In this document: one piece after another, positions 46,945 through 58,169 of the stretch | How the letters are laid out: each line of letters begins with the position of its first letter | Position numbering within the stretch: position 1 is the first letter of the stretch | From: Lujinxingiaceae bacterium | Lineage (GTDB): Bacteria; Myxococcota_A; Bradymonadia; Bradymonadales; Bradymonadaceae | Direction: 5' to 3' | DNA length: 60,974 nucleotides | Assembly (NCBI GenBank): GCA_013697635.1 | Contig: JACCWM010000028.1 | Coordinates: forward strand, 1-60,974 | The notes under the pieces: model-generated | Seen by the model: the letters and a program-made list of their open reading frames with translations, nothing else | The model's database searches: none | What the model was told of the DNA's origin: nothing | Made by a program: the position numbers and the translations under genes

Positions 46945-48414
46945 CTACTCGGCCGAGAGGTGGATGATCTGGTTGCCCGCGCGCTCGGACTGCGTGGCGT
47001 AGGCGTCGAACCCAAGCGTGCCGGCGATCGCGAGCAAGAGGATCACCGCGACAATGTAGAAGGTCTGGCGGCTGCGCAGGCGCGCAATCTCGGCGTTCAA
47101 GGCCGCGTCGTTGCTCGCGTGGCGTGATACGGCCGCCGTCTCCAAGATCGCAGGCGCCACAATCGGAGCAAGGAGTTCTTCGGGTGCGCCGGGCAGCAAC
47201 GCTCCCTGCTGCAATGGCTCGGGGTTTTCGTCGACGGACGCTGTGTCGACCGGTGCTTCTGGGACAGGCGCCTCTTCTGGCGACACGTCCACGTCGACCG
47301 GAGATTTGTCCGGGACCTCAAATTCGGCGGCGTCGTTGGCCGAAGCGGTGAGCGTTGCGCCCGTGACGACGTCCATCTCGAGCGACTGGTCGGCAGCGAG
47401 GCCCGCGCCCAGGCTGAGCTCGCTCAGGGCAACGCCCAGAGGCTTGGGCTCGCTGTTTATGGCCTGGCGAATCACCTCGGCCACGTGACTGCGCTCCTTT
47501 TCGAACAGGGAGCTGACGAAGTGGCCCAGATCCTGGCGCACCTTGGCGTCCGCGTGCATGGCCAGAAAGTGAAGCAGGTCGTCACGAAACAAGGCGGCCG
47601 TCTGGTAGCGCAGATTGGGATCGCGCTCGAGGGCCTTGAGGATGCAGCGCTCCAAGAACAGCGGGACATCGGAGCAGACGTCGCTTGGCGAGGGGATGTC
47701 GTCCTCGGTGAGCGCGCGGATCACCTCGGGCTTGGTTGGGCGGCGAAACAGCCGAAACCCGGTGGTCAGCTCAAAGAGAATGATGCCCAGGCTAAAGATG
47801 TCCGAGCGCGCGTCGACAGGCTGGCCCATGCACTGCTCGGGGCTCATGTAGGCATACTTGCCGCCGCCCAACCCCTCCATCGAGCCTTCCCGGCCCACGA
47901 TGCGCGCGATGCCAAAATCAAAGACCTTGACGGTGCCGTCATAGGTCACCATCAGGTTCTGCGGGCTGACGTCGCAGTGGATGATCGAGTAGGCCGCATC
48001 ATCGACGTCGCGAAACTGGTGCACGTAGAACAAGCCGGCGCAGGCGTCGGCCACGATCTGCACGACATGGTTGATGCTCAAGGAGCGGCCAAGCTTGTAG
48101 CCGCGCTGAGCGATGTCCGAGACCGTCTGCCCCGAGACGTAGTCCATGACCATGAAGTGCTCCTCGCCCAGCCTCTTGGTGTCGTGCACCGAGATCAGAT
48201 TGGGGTGGGAGAAGCGCGCCGAGATGAAGGCTTCCTGATAGAAGAGATCGCGAAAGCGCGAGTCCTCGCGAAACTTCGGGGGCATCGCCTTGATGACCAG
48301 CGGGCGCGAAAACGTCTCCGGGCCCAACTTGAGCGCTAAGAACACCTCGGACTGGCCGCCGACGGCCAGGCGTCGCAGCAAGTGGTAGTCCCCGAACTGT
48401 CGATTGATCAGCAT
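46945..48414 (-). CDS. Membrane-anchored Ser/Thr protein kinase with a non-RD catalytic loop
   Basis: 489 aa. Hanks-type kinase domain with Lys in LVIKAM, DFG (KVFDFGIARI) and SPEQ. The catalytic loop is IHCDVSPQN, with Cys in place of the usual Arg before the catalytic Asp. The glycine loop is weak (LAVGGQSEVFLA). After the kinase comes an acidic Pro/Val-rich region and one C-terminal transmembrane helix (FYIVAVILLLAIAGTLGF) with a short outside tail. The non-RD loop implies activation without activation-loop phosphorylation. An ATG 21 codons further upstream is an alternative start; neither has a strong ribosome binding site. Confidence 0.9.
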   Translation of the reverse strand: MLINRQFGDYHLLRRLAVGGQSEVFLALKLGPETFSRPLVIKAMPPKFREDSRFRDLFYQEAFISARFSHPNLISVHDTKRLGEEHFMVMDYVSGQTVSDIAQRGYKLGRSLSINHVVQIVADACAGLFYVHQFRDVDDAAYSIIHCDVSPQNLMVTYDGTVKVFDFGIARIVGREGSMEGLGGGKYAYMSPEQCMGQPVDARSDIFSLGIILFELTTGFRLFRRPTKPEVIRALTEDDIPSPSDVCSDVPLFLERCILKALERDPNLRYQTAALFRDDLLHFLAMHADAKVRQDLGHFVSSLFEKERSHVAEVIRQAINSEPKPLGVALSELSLGAGLAADQSLEMDVVTGATLTASANDAAEFEVPDKSPVDVDVSPEEAPVPEAPVDTASVDENPEPLQQGALLPGAPEELLAPIVAPAILETAAVSRHASNDAALNAEIARLRSRQTFYIVAVILLLAIAGTLGFDAYATQSERAGNQIIHLSAE

Positions 48415-48632
48415 AGTGTGGAGCTCATGGTGAAGCGCTGCACTGGCTCTCGAATTCGCGCTGAACCGAAGCGACATTCTATTGTGGGCGCTCGCTGAGT
48501 GTCAACGACTTCGATTGAGAGCGGCGTGCAAGCCCGGGGACTTTTTCAGCGAGTTACAATTCAGTCGTGGTCCTGCTATGCTCGAGGCCTTCGGCGACTG
48601 ATCGCCTCGCACCGTCCTCACGCTGTCAAACC

Positions 48633-50807
48633 ATGAATCGTTCGCACCTCGCCATCGCACCTGGACCCTGGCTGGCTTGCCTGCTGCTGGTGCTGCTCAT
48701 GCTCATGAGTTGCTCGCCGGCACCGGAGCAGCCCGGTGTCGATCCGAGCTTTCGGGCCTGTGTGATTGACGAAGATTGTCGCCTCGGTGAGAGCTGCGTG
48801 GCCAAGCGTTGCCTGCGCCGGGTGGGCTCGACGACGCCCGATGGCGGCAACGACGTCCAGGTTGAGGACGTCTTGGCCGACACGCCCGAGGGCGATATCG
48901 AGGAGCAAGACGGCAGCAACGGCGCGCTCGACAGCGACGGCGACGGTGTCCCCGATCATCTCGACAACTGCCCGTTTGTATTCAACCCTGACCAGCTCGA
49001 CAGCGACGGCGACGGTATCGGCGATGCCTGTGACAACTGCCCCTTGATCGCCAACGCCTTGCAGACCGACGTCGACGGCGACGGCGTGGGCGACGTCTGC
49101 GACAACTGCCCGCGCATCCCCAACGCCGACCAGGTCGACTCCAACGCCGACGGTGTGGGCGATGCCTGCTCGGATCCCGGCTCGGACATCGACGACGACG
49201 GCATCCCCGACATGATCGACAATTGCCCGACCGTGCCCAATGCGCTGCAAATCGACAGCGACGGCGACGGCTTTGGCGACGCCTGTGACAACTGTCCGCT
49301 GGTGGCCAACGCCTTGCAGCGCGACGCCAACCGCAGCGGCAAAGGCGATGCGTGCGAGCGCGGCGGCCAGCCCGACAGCGACCGCGACGGCTGGGCCGAC
49401 GACATCGACAACTGCCCCTTTCGAGCCCAGGACACCCTGGTCGACGCCGATGGCGACGGCGTCGGCAATGCCTGCGACGCCTGCCCGACACGGGCCGGCC
49501 AGCTCGGCCCGCATTGCGGGATCGAGGAGGACATCGACAACGACGGCGTGCCCAACCATCTGGACAACTGTCCCTGGACGCACAATCCGTTGCAGGTTGA
49601 CTTGAACCGCGACGGCATTGGTGACGCCTGCCAGGACGTGCCATGGCTTCGCGACTCCGATGGCGATGGCATCGTCGATCTCAAGGACAACTGCCCCTTT
49701 GTCTGGAACCCCATGCAGCTCGACGACACCAACGACGGCGTCGGCAATGCCTGCGCCGAGGAAGCCAGCGACGACGTCGACGGCGACGGCGTGCCCAACC
49801 ACCTGGACAACTGCCCCTGGCACGCCAACCCGAGCCAACGCGACAGCGACGGCGACGGCATCGGCGATGCCTGTGATGTCTGCCCGCTTGTCGCCGACCC
49901 GGGCCAGGAGGTCAATGAGCACGGCCAGGGTCTGGCCTGCCTTGGCGACTACGACGGCGACGGCGTTCCCGATTTGTGGGACAACTGTCCGTTCGTCTTC
50001 AACCCCGAGCAGCGCGACTCCAACGGCAACGGCATTGGCGATGCCTGTGAGATCGATGGCCAGCGCGACCGCAACGGCAACGGCATCCCCGACCACCGCG
50101 ACCCCTGCCCATTCTCCTATCTGCCCGGTGGCGCGCGCGTCTGCGAGCTCGACAGCGACGCCGACGGCGTGCCCGATCTCTATGACAACTGCCCACGTGT
50201 GGCCAACGCCGACCAGAGAGATAGCGACGGCGACGGCGTCGGTGATGCCTGCGATCTGTGTCCGGGCGCGCCCGATCCCTGGAACCGTGTAGGTGCGGAC
50301 GGCCTCGGTGTGGCCTGCCATCTCGACAGCGACGGCGACGGCATACCCGATGCCATCGACAACTGCCCTTTTGTCTCCAACCCCTACCAGAGCGACCAGG
50401 ACGGCGACGGCATCGGCGATCTGTGCGACCCCTGCCCGCTCGTCGCCGATCACGAAGGTGATCCGGCGAGCTGCTCAAACGACTTCGACGGCGACGGCGT
50501 GCCCGACTACCTCGACAACTGCCCGCTGGTGGCCAATGCAGACCAACTCGACAGCAATGGCAATGGCGTCGGAGATGCCTGCGAAGGTGACCAGGACGGC
50601 GACGGCGTGCCTGATTTGTGGGATAACTGTCCCTTCCACTTCAATCCCGACCAGCTCGACTCCAATCGTGACGGCGTCGGCGACGTCTGTTGGACCGACA
50701 GCGATGGCGACGGCATACCCGACCAGATCGACATCTGCCCGCGCACACACGCCGTCCAAAATCGGGCGTGTCGCACGGCGGCCGGCTGGCCGATGTGGCG
50801 AAAGTAG
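48633..50807 (+). CDS. Thrombospondin type 3 repeat lipoprotein
   Basis: 724 aa lipoprotein ([11 protein letters not shown] lipobox). A small Cys-rich module ([18 protein letters not shown]), an acidic linker, and then about 27 calcium-binding units of the type [15 protein letters not shown] alternating with [11 protein letters not shown] fill the protein to its end. TSP3 arrays wrap around many calcium ions and form stiff surface rods. Here there is no C-terminal domain, OmpA domain or sorting tail behind the array, so the array itself is the mature protein. DNA-level repeats (GACGGCGACGGC) make internal recombination possible. Nine bp separate it from the convergent NNT lipoprotein. Confidence 0.92.
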   Translation: MNRSHLAIAPGPWLACLLLVLLMLMSCSPAPEQPGVDPSFRACVIDEDCRLGESCVAKRCLRRVGSTTPDGGNDVQVEDVLADTPEGDIEEQDGSNGALDSDGDGVPDHLDNCPFVFNPDQLDSDGDGIGDACDNCPLIANALQTDVDGDGVGDVCDNCPRIPNADQVDSNADGVGDACSDPGSDIDDDGIPDMIDNCPTVPNALQIDSDGDGFGDACDNCPLVANALQRDANRSGKGDACERGGQPDSDRDGWADDIDNCPFRAQDTLVDADGDGVGNACDACPTRAGQLGPHCGIEEDIDNDGVPNHLDNCPWTHNPLQVDLNRDGIGDACQDVPWLRDSDGDGIVDLKDNCPFVWNPMQLDDTNDGVGNACAEEASDDVDGDGVPNHLDNCPWHANPSQRDSDGDGIGDACDVCPLVADPGQEVNEHGQGLACLGDYDGDGVPDLWDNCPFVFNPEQRDSNGNGIGDACEIDGQRDRNGNGIPDHRDPCPFSYLPGGARVCELDSDADGVPDLYDNCPRVANADQRDSDGDGVGDACDLCPGAPDPWNRVGADGLGVACHLDSDGDGIPDAIDNCPFVSNPYQSDQDGDGIGDLCDPCPLVADHEGDPASCSNDFDGDGVPDYLDNCPLVANADQLDSNGNGVGDACEGDQDGDGVPDLWDNCPFHFNPDQLDSNRDGVGDVCWTDSDGDGIPDQIDICPRTHAVQNRACRTAAGWPMWRK

Positions 50808-50815
50808 TCGTTGTT

Positions 50816-51640
50816 CTAGTCGACGATCACGGTCTCAATGGCCGTAAAGGTGGCGTTGAGCATCCAGGCGTCGAGGGTGCCGTCGCCGGAAGCGTCGTGG
50901 TTGAGACGAGAAGCGTTCAACACCTGGGTGAGCGCGATCGGCGGGCTGGTCGGTGAGAGCGCGATCATGACCTGATCGGCGTCCTCTTTGGTCACGAAGC
51001 CTTTGATCGTGCCGTTGTCGATGGTGGGCGAAGAGCCGTTGGCTTCGGCCCGAATGCGGCCTCGAAACTCGAGTTGCTGGATGGGAATGATCGTCTTGGA
51101 GACCGACTGCGAGGACTCGACGGTCGCCACGAAATCAAGGTGAGGCAAAACGGCCTCGTAGTTGCCCGCTTCGTCGATCGTGCCCTGGGCGAAGTCTTGC
51201 AAAACCGTCTCCGCATCCCAGATGTAGCTGCCCTCGGTGGTCGTCTTGAGACCAGAGCCGCCGCGGATGCCGATGGTGCCGGCCTCGACGTTCAGATCGA
51301 CCATCTCGATGAGCACGATGACCGGGTAGTTCTTTTCCTGGTCGAAGTTCTGTGCCAGCAAGGTGTTGAGCGATGCACCCGGCGAGCCTGCGACGAAGGC
51401 AAAGCTTGTCAGGCGCATGTCGTAATTGGAGCGGTAGGCGACCGGATCGGCGTTGTTGAGGTTGTTGTCGTTGTTGGTGTTGTTGGTGTTGTTGGTGGTG
51501 TTGTTCTGGGTGTTGTTGGTGTTGTTGGTGTTGTTCGTATTGTTGGCCGACGGCTCATCGGACGGACCGCAGGCCGCGAGCAGGCCGACGAGGACGAGAC
51601 AAAGCGCGCCAGGCGCGTGACTGTATTTGATCGCGGTCAT
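50816..51640 (-). CDS. Lipoprotein with an Asn-Asn-Thr linker
   Basis: 274 aa lipoprotein (VLVGLLAAC). The lipobox is followed by about 30 residues made almost only of Asn and Thr (NNT units), then a globular domain of about 205 residues of beta type (IGIRGGSGLKTTTEGSYIWDAE, FRGRIRAEANG). The Asn-Asn-Thr linker style is frequent in Bradymonadales-like genomes and recalls O-glycosylated or flexible spacers. No family recognised for the globular part. GGAGAATGAA precedes the ATG. Confidence 0.75.
   Translation of the reverse strand: MTAIKYSHAPGALCLVLVGLLAACGPSDEPSANNTNNTNNTNNTQNNTTNNTNNTNNDNNLNNADPVAYRSNYDMRLTSFAFVAGSPGASLNTLLAQNFDQEKNYPVIVLIEMVDLNVEAGTIGIRGGSGLKTTTEGSYIWDAETVLQDFAQGTIDEAGNYEAVLPHLDFVATVESSQSVSKTIIPIQQLEFRGRIRAEANGSSPTIDNGTIKGFVTKEDADQVMIALSPTSPPIALTQVLNASRLNHDASGDGTLDAWMLNATFTAIETVIVD
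51451..51546. repeat. GTT/GTTGGT microsatellite coding the NNT linker
   Basis: Imperfect tandem array of GTTGTTGGT-type triplets, read on the minus strand as AACAACACC. Slippage here would change linker length in frame. Confidence 0.8.
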
Positions 51641-51688
51641 TTCATTCTCCAGATATTGATTGAGTGGCCGTTGGCGTTTCAGACTGCG

Positions 51689-52624
51689 TCATTGTACCGA
51701 GATCGCCTCGAGCAACTCAAGGGGTTCAAAAGAGACGAGCTTTTGAAACTTGGAAAAGCGCGCCTCGATGGCCTCGTTGCTCAGGCTGCGCAGTGCGTCG
51801 AGGCTGAATTGCTCAACGCAAAAGCTCGCCATCACGCAGCCCACCACGGTGGCCTGGCGCAAATTGATCGTCGAGACCTTGTTGCGCCGGCACAGATAGC
51901 CGAGCAGGCCGCCGGCAAAGGTGTCGCCGGCACCGGTGGGATCAAAGACCGCCTCGAGCGGATAAGCCGGCGCAAAGAAGACGTCCTCGGGGGTAAAGGC
52001 CAGCGCGCCGTACTCGCCGCGCTTGATGATCACGTGGCGCGGTCCCATGCTCATGATCGCGCGCGCGGCGGCGACGATGTTCGCCTCGCTGGCGAGCTTT
52101 CGGGCCTCGGTCTCGTTGATGATCAGCATGTCGACGTGGCTGAGCAGACGCCCGAGCTCCTGGCGCTTGCCGTCGATCCAGAAGTTCATCGTATCGGCGG
52201 CCACGAACTGCGGATCTTTGACCTGCTTGAGCACCTCGAGCTGAAGCTCGGGGTCGATGTTGGCCAAAAATACTCGCGTGCATTCGCGGTAGCTTTGGGG
52301 CAGATCGGGATGGAAATCGCCGAAGACGTTGAGCTGGGTGTCGAGGGTGATCGCCTCGTTCAAGTCGAAGCCGTAGCGGCCGCGCCAGCGAAAGGTCTTG
52401 CCAGGCACGCGGTGCAGGCCGGTGCAATCGACGCTTCGCGACTTGAGAAAATCGATCTGGTCTTCGGGAAAATCCTCGCCGACCACGGCCACGAGGTTGA
52501 TCGGCACAAAGTAGCTCGCCGCCGTCGAGAAGAAGGTCGCCGAGCCGCCGATCGTCTCCTCTACTTTGCCAAAGGGCGTCTCTACCGAGTCGAACGCAAC
52601 CGAACCTACGACTAGCAAACTCAT
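51689..52624 (-). CDS. PfkB-family sugar/nucleoside kinase
   Basis: 311 aa cytosolic kinase of the ribokinase/PfkB fold. The glycine-rich N-terminal region has EETIGGSATFFSTAAS, and the catalytic signature DPTGAGDTFAGG has Asp as the base. INETEARKL matches the NxxE region that coordinates Mg-ATP. It resembles adenosine kinase-like PfkB members that lack the small lid signature of ribokinase, and the sugar or nucleoside substrate cannot be stated. It is 42 bp behind rlmN, same strand. Confidence 0.9.
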   Translation of the reverse strand: MSLLVVGSVAFDSVETPFGKVEETIGGSATFFSTAASYFVPINLVAVVGEDFPEDQIDFLKSRSVDCTGLHRVPGKTFRWRGRYGFDLNEAITLDTQLNVFGDFHPDLPQSYRECTRVFLANIDPELQLEVLKQVKDPQFVAADTMNFWIDGKRQELGRLLSHVDMLIINETEARKLASEANIVAAARAIMSMGPRHVIIKRGEYGALAFTPEDVFFAPAYPLEAVFDPTGAGDTFAGGLLGYLCRRNKVSTINLRQATVVGCVMASFCVEQFSLDALRSLSNEAIEARFSKFQKLVSFEPLELLEAISVQ

Positions 52625-52666
52625 GTAAAACTCACAGCAGTTCTATGAACGGAAAATACGCTGGCT

Positions 52667-53836
52667 TCAGGCGCTGGCCGAAGAGTCGCCCGAGGGGGGC
52701 TGATTGCGAAAGTTCTCGAGACGCTTTCGCACGTGCGCAGGCTCTTTGTCGCCGGGCTTTCCGAGCTGGCCGCAGGCGGCCATCTCGTCTTGGCCGCGGG
52801 TGCGCCGACGGAAGACGGCGACGTTGCGATCGAGCAAATACTGCTGGAAGGCGTCGATCGTCTGCTCGCTGGGCGTCTCAAAAGGCGTGTTGGGATGGGG
52901 ATTGAACGGGATCAGATTGATCTTGGCCGGCACGTTTCTGGTTAGCTCCATGATGCGCTTGGCGTCGTCGAGCGTGTCGTTCAAGTCCTTGATCAGCACG
53001 TACTCAAAGGTGATGCGCTCACGGTTGTCGAGCGGGAACTCGCGCAAGCACGCCATCAGCTCGTCGAGGCCCCAGCGATCGTTGACCGGCATGATGCTGC
53101 TTCTAGTCGCGTCGGTCGTGGCGTTGAGGCTGATCGCGAGCTGAATGTCGGTCTCCTCGCCGAGGCGGCGAATCTGGGGCACGAGGCCCGAGGTCGAGAC
53201 GGTGATCTTGCGCCGCGAGAAGTTCAAGCCGTTGGTGTCGACCAAGATGTGGATCGCGCGGATCACGTTGTCGAGGTTGTGCAGCGGCTCGCCCATACCC
53301 ATGAAGACGATGTTGCCGATGTGGCCGTTCTTCTCGCCCATGAGCTTTCGGGCCTGGGCGACCTGGTCGACGATCTCCGAGGCCGAGAGGTTGCGCTTGA
53401 GGCCCATCTTCGCCGTAAAGCAGAAGGTGCAACCCATCGCGCAGCCCACCTGGCTGGAGATGCAGAGCGTGTTGCGGTTCTCCGAGGGGATGAACACCGT
53501 CTCGATGATCGCGCCGTCATGGCAGCGAAAGGTGAGCTTGTTGGTGCCGTCGGCGCTCTCGTGGCTGCCGACATGCTCGAGCGCCGAGACGCGTGCCACG
53601 TCGGCAAGCTGCGCGCGCGAGGACTTGGAGATGTTGGTCATCTCGTCAAAGGAGCCGGCCAGATGCAAGTACAGCCATTGAAACAGCTGCTTGCCGCGGT
53701 AAGCCTTCTCCCCCAGGCCCTCGATCGAGAGCTGCGCGAGCTCCGCAAAGGTGAAGTCCTGCAGATCGAAGCGACCCTCCTTGGTGCGAAGGACGTCGAG
53801 GGCATGGCGCAGGTGCTTGGGGGTCTCGCTTTGCAT
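52667..53836 (-). CDS. rlmN: RlmN, dual-specificity rRNA/tRNA adenine-C2 methyltransferase
   Basis: 389 aa radical-SAM enzyme that methylates C2 of A2503 in 23S rRNA and A37 of some tRNAs. The cluster motif CxxxCxxC is in GCAMGCTFC. A typical ITVSTSGLVPQIRRLGEE segment and the C-terminal catalytic Cys in MAACGQLG are present. The ATG at 53836 is taken rather than a TTG seven codons upstream. It is separated from ndk by 143 bp that contain a probable terminator. Confidence 0.95.
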   Translation of the reverse strand: MQSETPKHLRHALDVLRTKEGRFDLQDFTFAELAQLSIEGLGEKAYRGKQLFQWLYLHLAGSFDEMTNISKSSRAQLADVARVSALEHVGSHESADGTNKLTFRCHDGAIIETVFIPSENRNTLCISSQVGCAMGCTFCFTAKMGLKRNLSASEIVDQVAQARKLMGEKNGHIGNIVFMGMGEPLHNLDNVIRAIHILVDTNGLNFSRRKITVSTSGLVPQIRRLGEETDIQLAISLNATTDATRSSIMPVNDRWGLDELMACLREFPLDNRERITFEYVLIKDLNDTLDDAKRIMELTRNVPAKINLIPFNPHPNTPFETPSEQTIDAFQQYLLDRNVAVFRRRTRGQDEMAACGQLGKPGDKEPAHVRKRLENFRNQPPSGDSSASA

Positions 53837-53855
53837 CGTAACTACTCGAAAAGGC

Positions 53856-53920
53856 AAAAAAAACGGTCAGCCATCAGCCACCGAAAGTTAACCGAGGTTA
53901 ACAGAGCTAAAGGTTGACCG
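53856..53920 (-). terminator. Probable rho-independent terminator behind ndk
   Basis: On the minus strand an outer stem CGGTCA/TGACCG encloses an inner GTTAAC-CTCG-GTTAAC hairpin and is followed by eight T. It would end a sucC-sucD-ndk transcript before rlmN. Confidence 0.45.
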
Positions 53921-53979
53921 CCACAGACCGACACCAATTAAAACCCTGGTGTCGCCCGGAAATTTCGGCGCTCTTGGGA

Positions 53980-54408
53980 TCAGCCGCGCCCGAAGACCTG
54001 CACGTCGCCAAAGAAGTAGTTGATCTCGATGCCGGCGTTCTCGACCGAATCGGAGCCATGCACAGTGTTCTCCTCGATGTTCGAGGCAAAATCCTTGCGC
54101 AGCGTGCCGGCATCGGCCTTGGCCGGGTCGGTCGCGCCCATGATCTCGCGGTTACGAAGCACGGCGTTCTCGCCCTCGAGGGCCATGAGCACGACCGGGC
54201 CGCGCGTCATGAACTCGACGAGATCGTTGAAGAAGCCACGCTCGCGGTGCACGGCGTAGAAGCCTTCGGCCTCGCGCCGCGACAGGTGGACCATGCGAAG
54301 CGCGATCGGGCGCAGGCCGTTGGACTCGAAGCGCTCGATGATCTTGCCAATCACGTTCTTCTCGACGCCGTCGGGCTTGATGATGCTCAGGGTACGTTCG
54401 ATTGCCAT
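53980..54408 (-). CDS. ndk: Nucleoside diphosphate kinase
   Basis: 142 aa. It transfers the gamma phosphate of ATP to NDPs through the phosphohistidine His117 in NTVHGSDS; Lys11 is in SIIKPDG. Complete and of standard length. It sits 32 bp behind sucD, a sensible partner because succinyl-CoA synthetase delivers GTP or ATP that Ndk equilibrates. GGAGAACCGGAAC precedes the ATG. Confidence 0.97.
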   Translation of the reverse strand: MAIERTLSIIKPDGVEKNVIGKIIERFESNGLRPIALRMVHLSRREAEGFYAVHRERGFFNDLVEFMTRGPVVLMALEGENAVLRNREIMGATDPAKADAGTLRKDFASNIEENTVHGSDSVENAGIEINYFFGDVQVFGRG

Positions 54409-54440
54409 GTTCCGGTTCTCCAGTAGTTCAGTTGAGCAAA

Positions 54441-55310
54441 TCAGCCGATGCGATTTGCCAAAGTTTTTCCGATGTCCGCCGGCGAGAGGGAGACGGCGAT
54501 GCCGGCCTCGCGCATGGCGTTGAGCTTGTCTTCTGCAGTGCCTTTGCCGCCCGAGATGATCGCGCCGGCGTGGCCCATGCGCTTGCCGGGAGGCGCGGTG
54601 CGACCGGCGATGAAGCCGACCACGGGCTTGGTCATGTTCGCCTTGACCCAGGCCGCAGCCTCTTCCTCGGCGGTGCCGCCGATCTCGCCGAGCATCACCA
54701 CGGCTTCGGTCTGCTCGTCGGACTCGAACAACTCGAGCGCGTCGATGAAGTTCATCCCGTTGATCGGGTCGCCACCGATGCCGATGCAGGTCGACTGACC
54801 GATGCCAAGCGCCGTGAGCTGGCCAACGGCCTCATAGGTCAGCGTGCCCGAGCGGCTGACAACGCCGACCTTGCCCTGCAAGTGAATGTGGCCAGGCATG
54901 ATGCCGATCTTGCACTTTCCGGGGCTGATCACGCCCGGGCAGTTCGGGCCGAGCAAGCGCGAGCCGCGGCTCTTGAGATAATGCACCACCTTGATCATGT
55001 CCTGGACGGGCACGCCCTCGGTGATCGCGACGATCAGGGCGATGCCGGCGTCTGCGGCCTCCATGATCGCGTCGGCAGCAAAGGGTGGCGGCACGTAAAT
55101 GACCGTGGCGTTGGCGCCCGTCTCACGCACGGCGTCTTTGGCCGTGTTGAAAACAGGAATGCCGTGCACACTCTGGCCGGCTTTGCCCGGCGTCACCCCG
55201 CCCACGACCTTGGTGCCGTAGGCGAGCATCTGCTCGGCGTGAAAGCTGCCCGCCGAGCCCGTGATTCCCTGAACAATGAGGCGTGTATTCTCGTCGACAA
55301 GTACACTCAT
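54441..55310 (-). CDS. sucD: Succinyl-CoA synthetase alpha subunit
   Basis: 289 aa. CoA-binding N-terminus ([14 protein letters not shown]), [11 protein letters not shown], and the phosphohistidine His247 in [14 protein letters not shown]. With SucC it makes ATP or GTP from succinyl-CoA in the TCA cycle. AAGGATCGGTC precedes the ATG. It lies 35 bp behind sucC. Confidence 0.97.
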   Translation of the reverse strand: MSVLVDENTRLIVQGITGSAGSFHAEQMLAYGTKVVGGVTPGKAGQSVHGIPVFNTAKDAVRETGANATVIYVPPPFAADAIMEAADAGIALIVAITEGVPVQDMIKVVHYLKSRGSRLLGPNCPGVISPGKCKIGIMPGHIHLQGKVGVVSRSGTLTYEAVGQLTALGIGQSTCIGIGGDPINGMNFIDALELFESDEQTEAVVMLGEIGGTAEEEAAAWVKANMTKPVVGFIAGRTAPPGKRMGHAGAIISGGKGTAEDKLNAMREAGIAVSLSPADIGKTLANRIG

Positions 55311-55345
55311 GACCGATCCTTATAATCTACGTTGTGAGAGCTGGA

Positions 55346-56509
<1,164 letters not shown>

Positions 56510-56677
56510 GCGATCCTGCCTTGTAGGAATTTCGACGCTGAAGGAGGCACAAACCCGAAAAAAGCGGCCTTGTGTGCGCTCAAACCGAGGGCACTCTATA
56601 GCCACTAGCCCCCAAAAGAGTCAAGACGGCAAAACGCCTCATGCGAGGAAATGCCAGGAAATCGGCAAGCCGGGCAA

Positions 56678-57364
56678 CTACTTGATTCCGATACCGACGT
56701 AGGTCATTGGCAAGCCAATGTTCTCGGCCAAAAACAGCCCGATGCGATGGGCCTCCTCCTTATTGGGCGAGGCCTCGATGATCGGCACGAGGCGATCCTG
56801 GCCGTCGCGAACGAGCAGGGTAAAGGCGTGCACCATCACATCGGCGCGCCGCGCCGAGACCGGATAGCGCGTCATGCCAAAGACCACCTCGCTGAGCTCC
56901 TCGAAGGGCACGGCCAACATCGTGCTGTTCGGATCGTCGTCGCGCGAAGGCCACAGCATCATCTGGCGAGCCATGTCGACCTCGCACAAGAGCTCCTTGT
57001 TCAGGCTCGTGCGCCGCCCGAGCTTGAACATGATCGCGCCCGTCGACAGCGCGATCGCCACCCAGAAGGCATCCCACATCGAATACAGGCCGCTGGCTCC
57101 GCGAAAGACGATCACCAGGCCGAGCACGACGGCCATGAGAAACGCCCCCCAAAAGCCCCAGGGGACAATAGTACTGTCGTCGCGCTTGCCCACGATGCGA
57201 AAGGCCGTGGCGTTGACCTGCTCGATGGCCGGATCGTGGATCAGGCTGGGCTTTTTGCTCTCGATGACGACCACCTCCCCGTGCAGGGAAGCGGGCTCAC
57301 CGCCATGTTCAACCATCTCGGTCCCCTGAAAACTCAGTGTATCGACGTGCGATGTAACACCCAT
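56678..57364 (-). CDS. Membrane protein with two transmembrane helices, unknown function
   Basis: 228 aa. A hydrophilic N-terminal part of about 70 residues, two adjacent transmembrane helices (FWGAFLMAVVLGLVIVF and SMWDAFWVAIALSTGAIMF) and a cytosolic C-terminal half that looks like a small alpha/beta domain (LAVPFEELSEVVFGMTRYPVS, VMVHAFTLLVRDGQDRLVPIIEA). The strong AAGGAAGGTGA before the ATG at 57364 decides the start, giving a 31-bp overlap with the upstream lipoprotein gene. No family recognised. Confidence 0.7.
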   Translation of the reverse strand: MGVTSHVDTLSFQGTEMVEHGGEPASLHGEVVVIESKKPSLIHDPAIEQVNATAFRIVGKRDDSTIVPWGFWGAFLMAVVLGLVIVFRGASGLYSMWDAFWVAIALSTGAIMFKLGRRTSLNKELLCEVDMARQMMLWPSRDDDPNSTMLAVPFEELSEVVFGMTRYPVSARRADVMVHAFTLLVRDGQDRLVPIIEASPNKEEAHRIGLFLAENIGLPMTYVGIGIK

Positions 57365-57891
57365 TGATCACCTTCCTTAATCACGACAATCTGGCGAGCT
57401 TCACCCGAAGGTTGAACCGCATACAATATTTTGCGCGTCGCCGACTCGCCGATGCTCTCGCTGCCCTCGAGCTCATCGACGATGCCGCTGACATCGTCGG
57501 CCAATAGGAAGCCGGCGGCCTCGAACACAAAGTCCTGGCCGCTCGGCAGCGTGAGCTTGCCGCTGGCCAGGGCCTGATCGACGCGCCCCTGCTGGCTATT
57601 TTGGGCGAGAAATTCACGGGTCTCGACGCTCAACAGCTCCTCGGCTTCGCTAAAGCGCTTGGAGACGAGCAGGTGGTGCAAATTGAGCATGGCCGCGCGC
57701 GCCTGGCCAAAGCGCATGTCCTCAGGCGGCGGCGCAGCGGCGGCCTCGGCCTCGGCGCGAGCCACCGCGCTCTCGACCTTCTCAGGCGACGGCAAATCAT
57801 AGAGTGAGGGCCCGCAGGCCGTGACCGTGGCGAAGCCAGCGATGAGAACCAGGGCCAGACAGGCCCGGGCGTTTTGCGGTGCAAAAGACAT
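57334..57891 (-). CDS. Small lipoprotein, unknown function
   Basis: 185 aa lipoprotein (CLALVLIAGFATVTAC). A Glu/Ala-rich helical stretch (VESAVARAEAEAAAAPPP) is followed by an alpha/beta domain ending with KILYAVQPSGEARQIVVIKEGDQWVLHRTSIH. That end resembles the SnoaL/NTF2-like or DUF4878 type of lipoprotein domain with a terminal 'KEGDQWKI' strand. It overlaps the membrane protein gene, so the two are probably co-translated. Confidence 0.65.
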   Translation of the reverse strand: MSFAPQNARACLALVLIAGFATVTACGPSLYDLPSPEKVESAVARAEAEAAAAPPPEDMRFGQARAAMLNLHHLLVSKRFSEAEELLSVETREFLAQNSQQGRVDQALASGKLTLPSGQDFVFEAAGFLLADDVSGIVDELEGSESIGESATRKILYAVQPSGEARQIVVIKEGDQWVLHRTSIH

Positions 57892-58063
57892 GAGTACGTC
57901 GTCAACAGGGGAAACTTGGCCGGGCGAGGCTTGCGCGAACAAAGAGTGCCAATCAAGGCGTGCAAAGCCAAACCTTGGCCGATGACCTTATCATTCCCCG
58001 CGCCACGTTCGCGCTCGCAGGATCTCCCTGGCGCTAAAGTCAGCCTCGATAGATTGCAATTCG

Positions 58064-58093
58064 TTGACATTTCCCTGCGTTGAATGGTTAATT
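58064..58093 (+). promoter_or_regulatory. Sigma-70-type promoter of aspS
   Basis: Consensus -35 TTGACA, 18-bp spacer, TTAATT. It leaves a leader of about 70 nt. The rest of the 278-bp intergenic region shows no gene. Confidence 0.6.
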
Positions 58094-58169
58094 CGCCTCG
58101 GGCGCCCCTTTTGGTGGCGTCGGCGTTTTCGATTCTCACTTAAAGCAAGCCCTGAATAGCGTTAGGAGT

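Noticed and set aside
48900-50760. Dense DNA repeats that might suggest a CRISPR or satellite array
   Set aside because: They encode protein-level TSP3 calcium-binding units in one continuous frame; there are no spacers of constant length.
51451-51546. GTT-rich array as a possible CRISPR or non-coding repeat
   Set aside because: It is an in-frame Asn/Thr linker of a lipoprotein.
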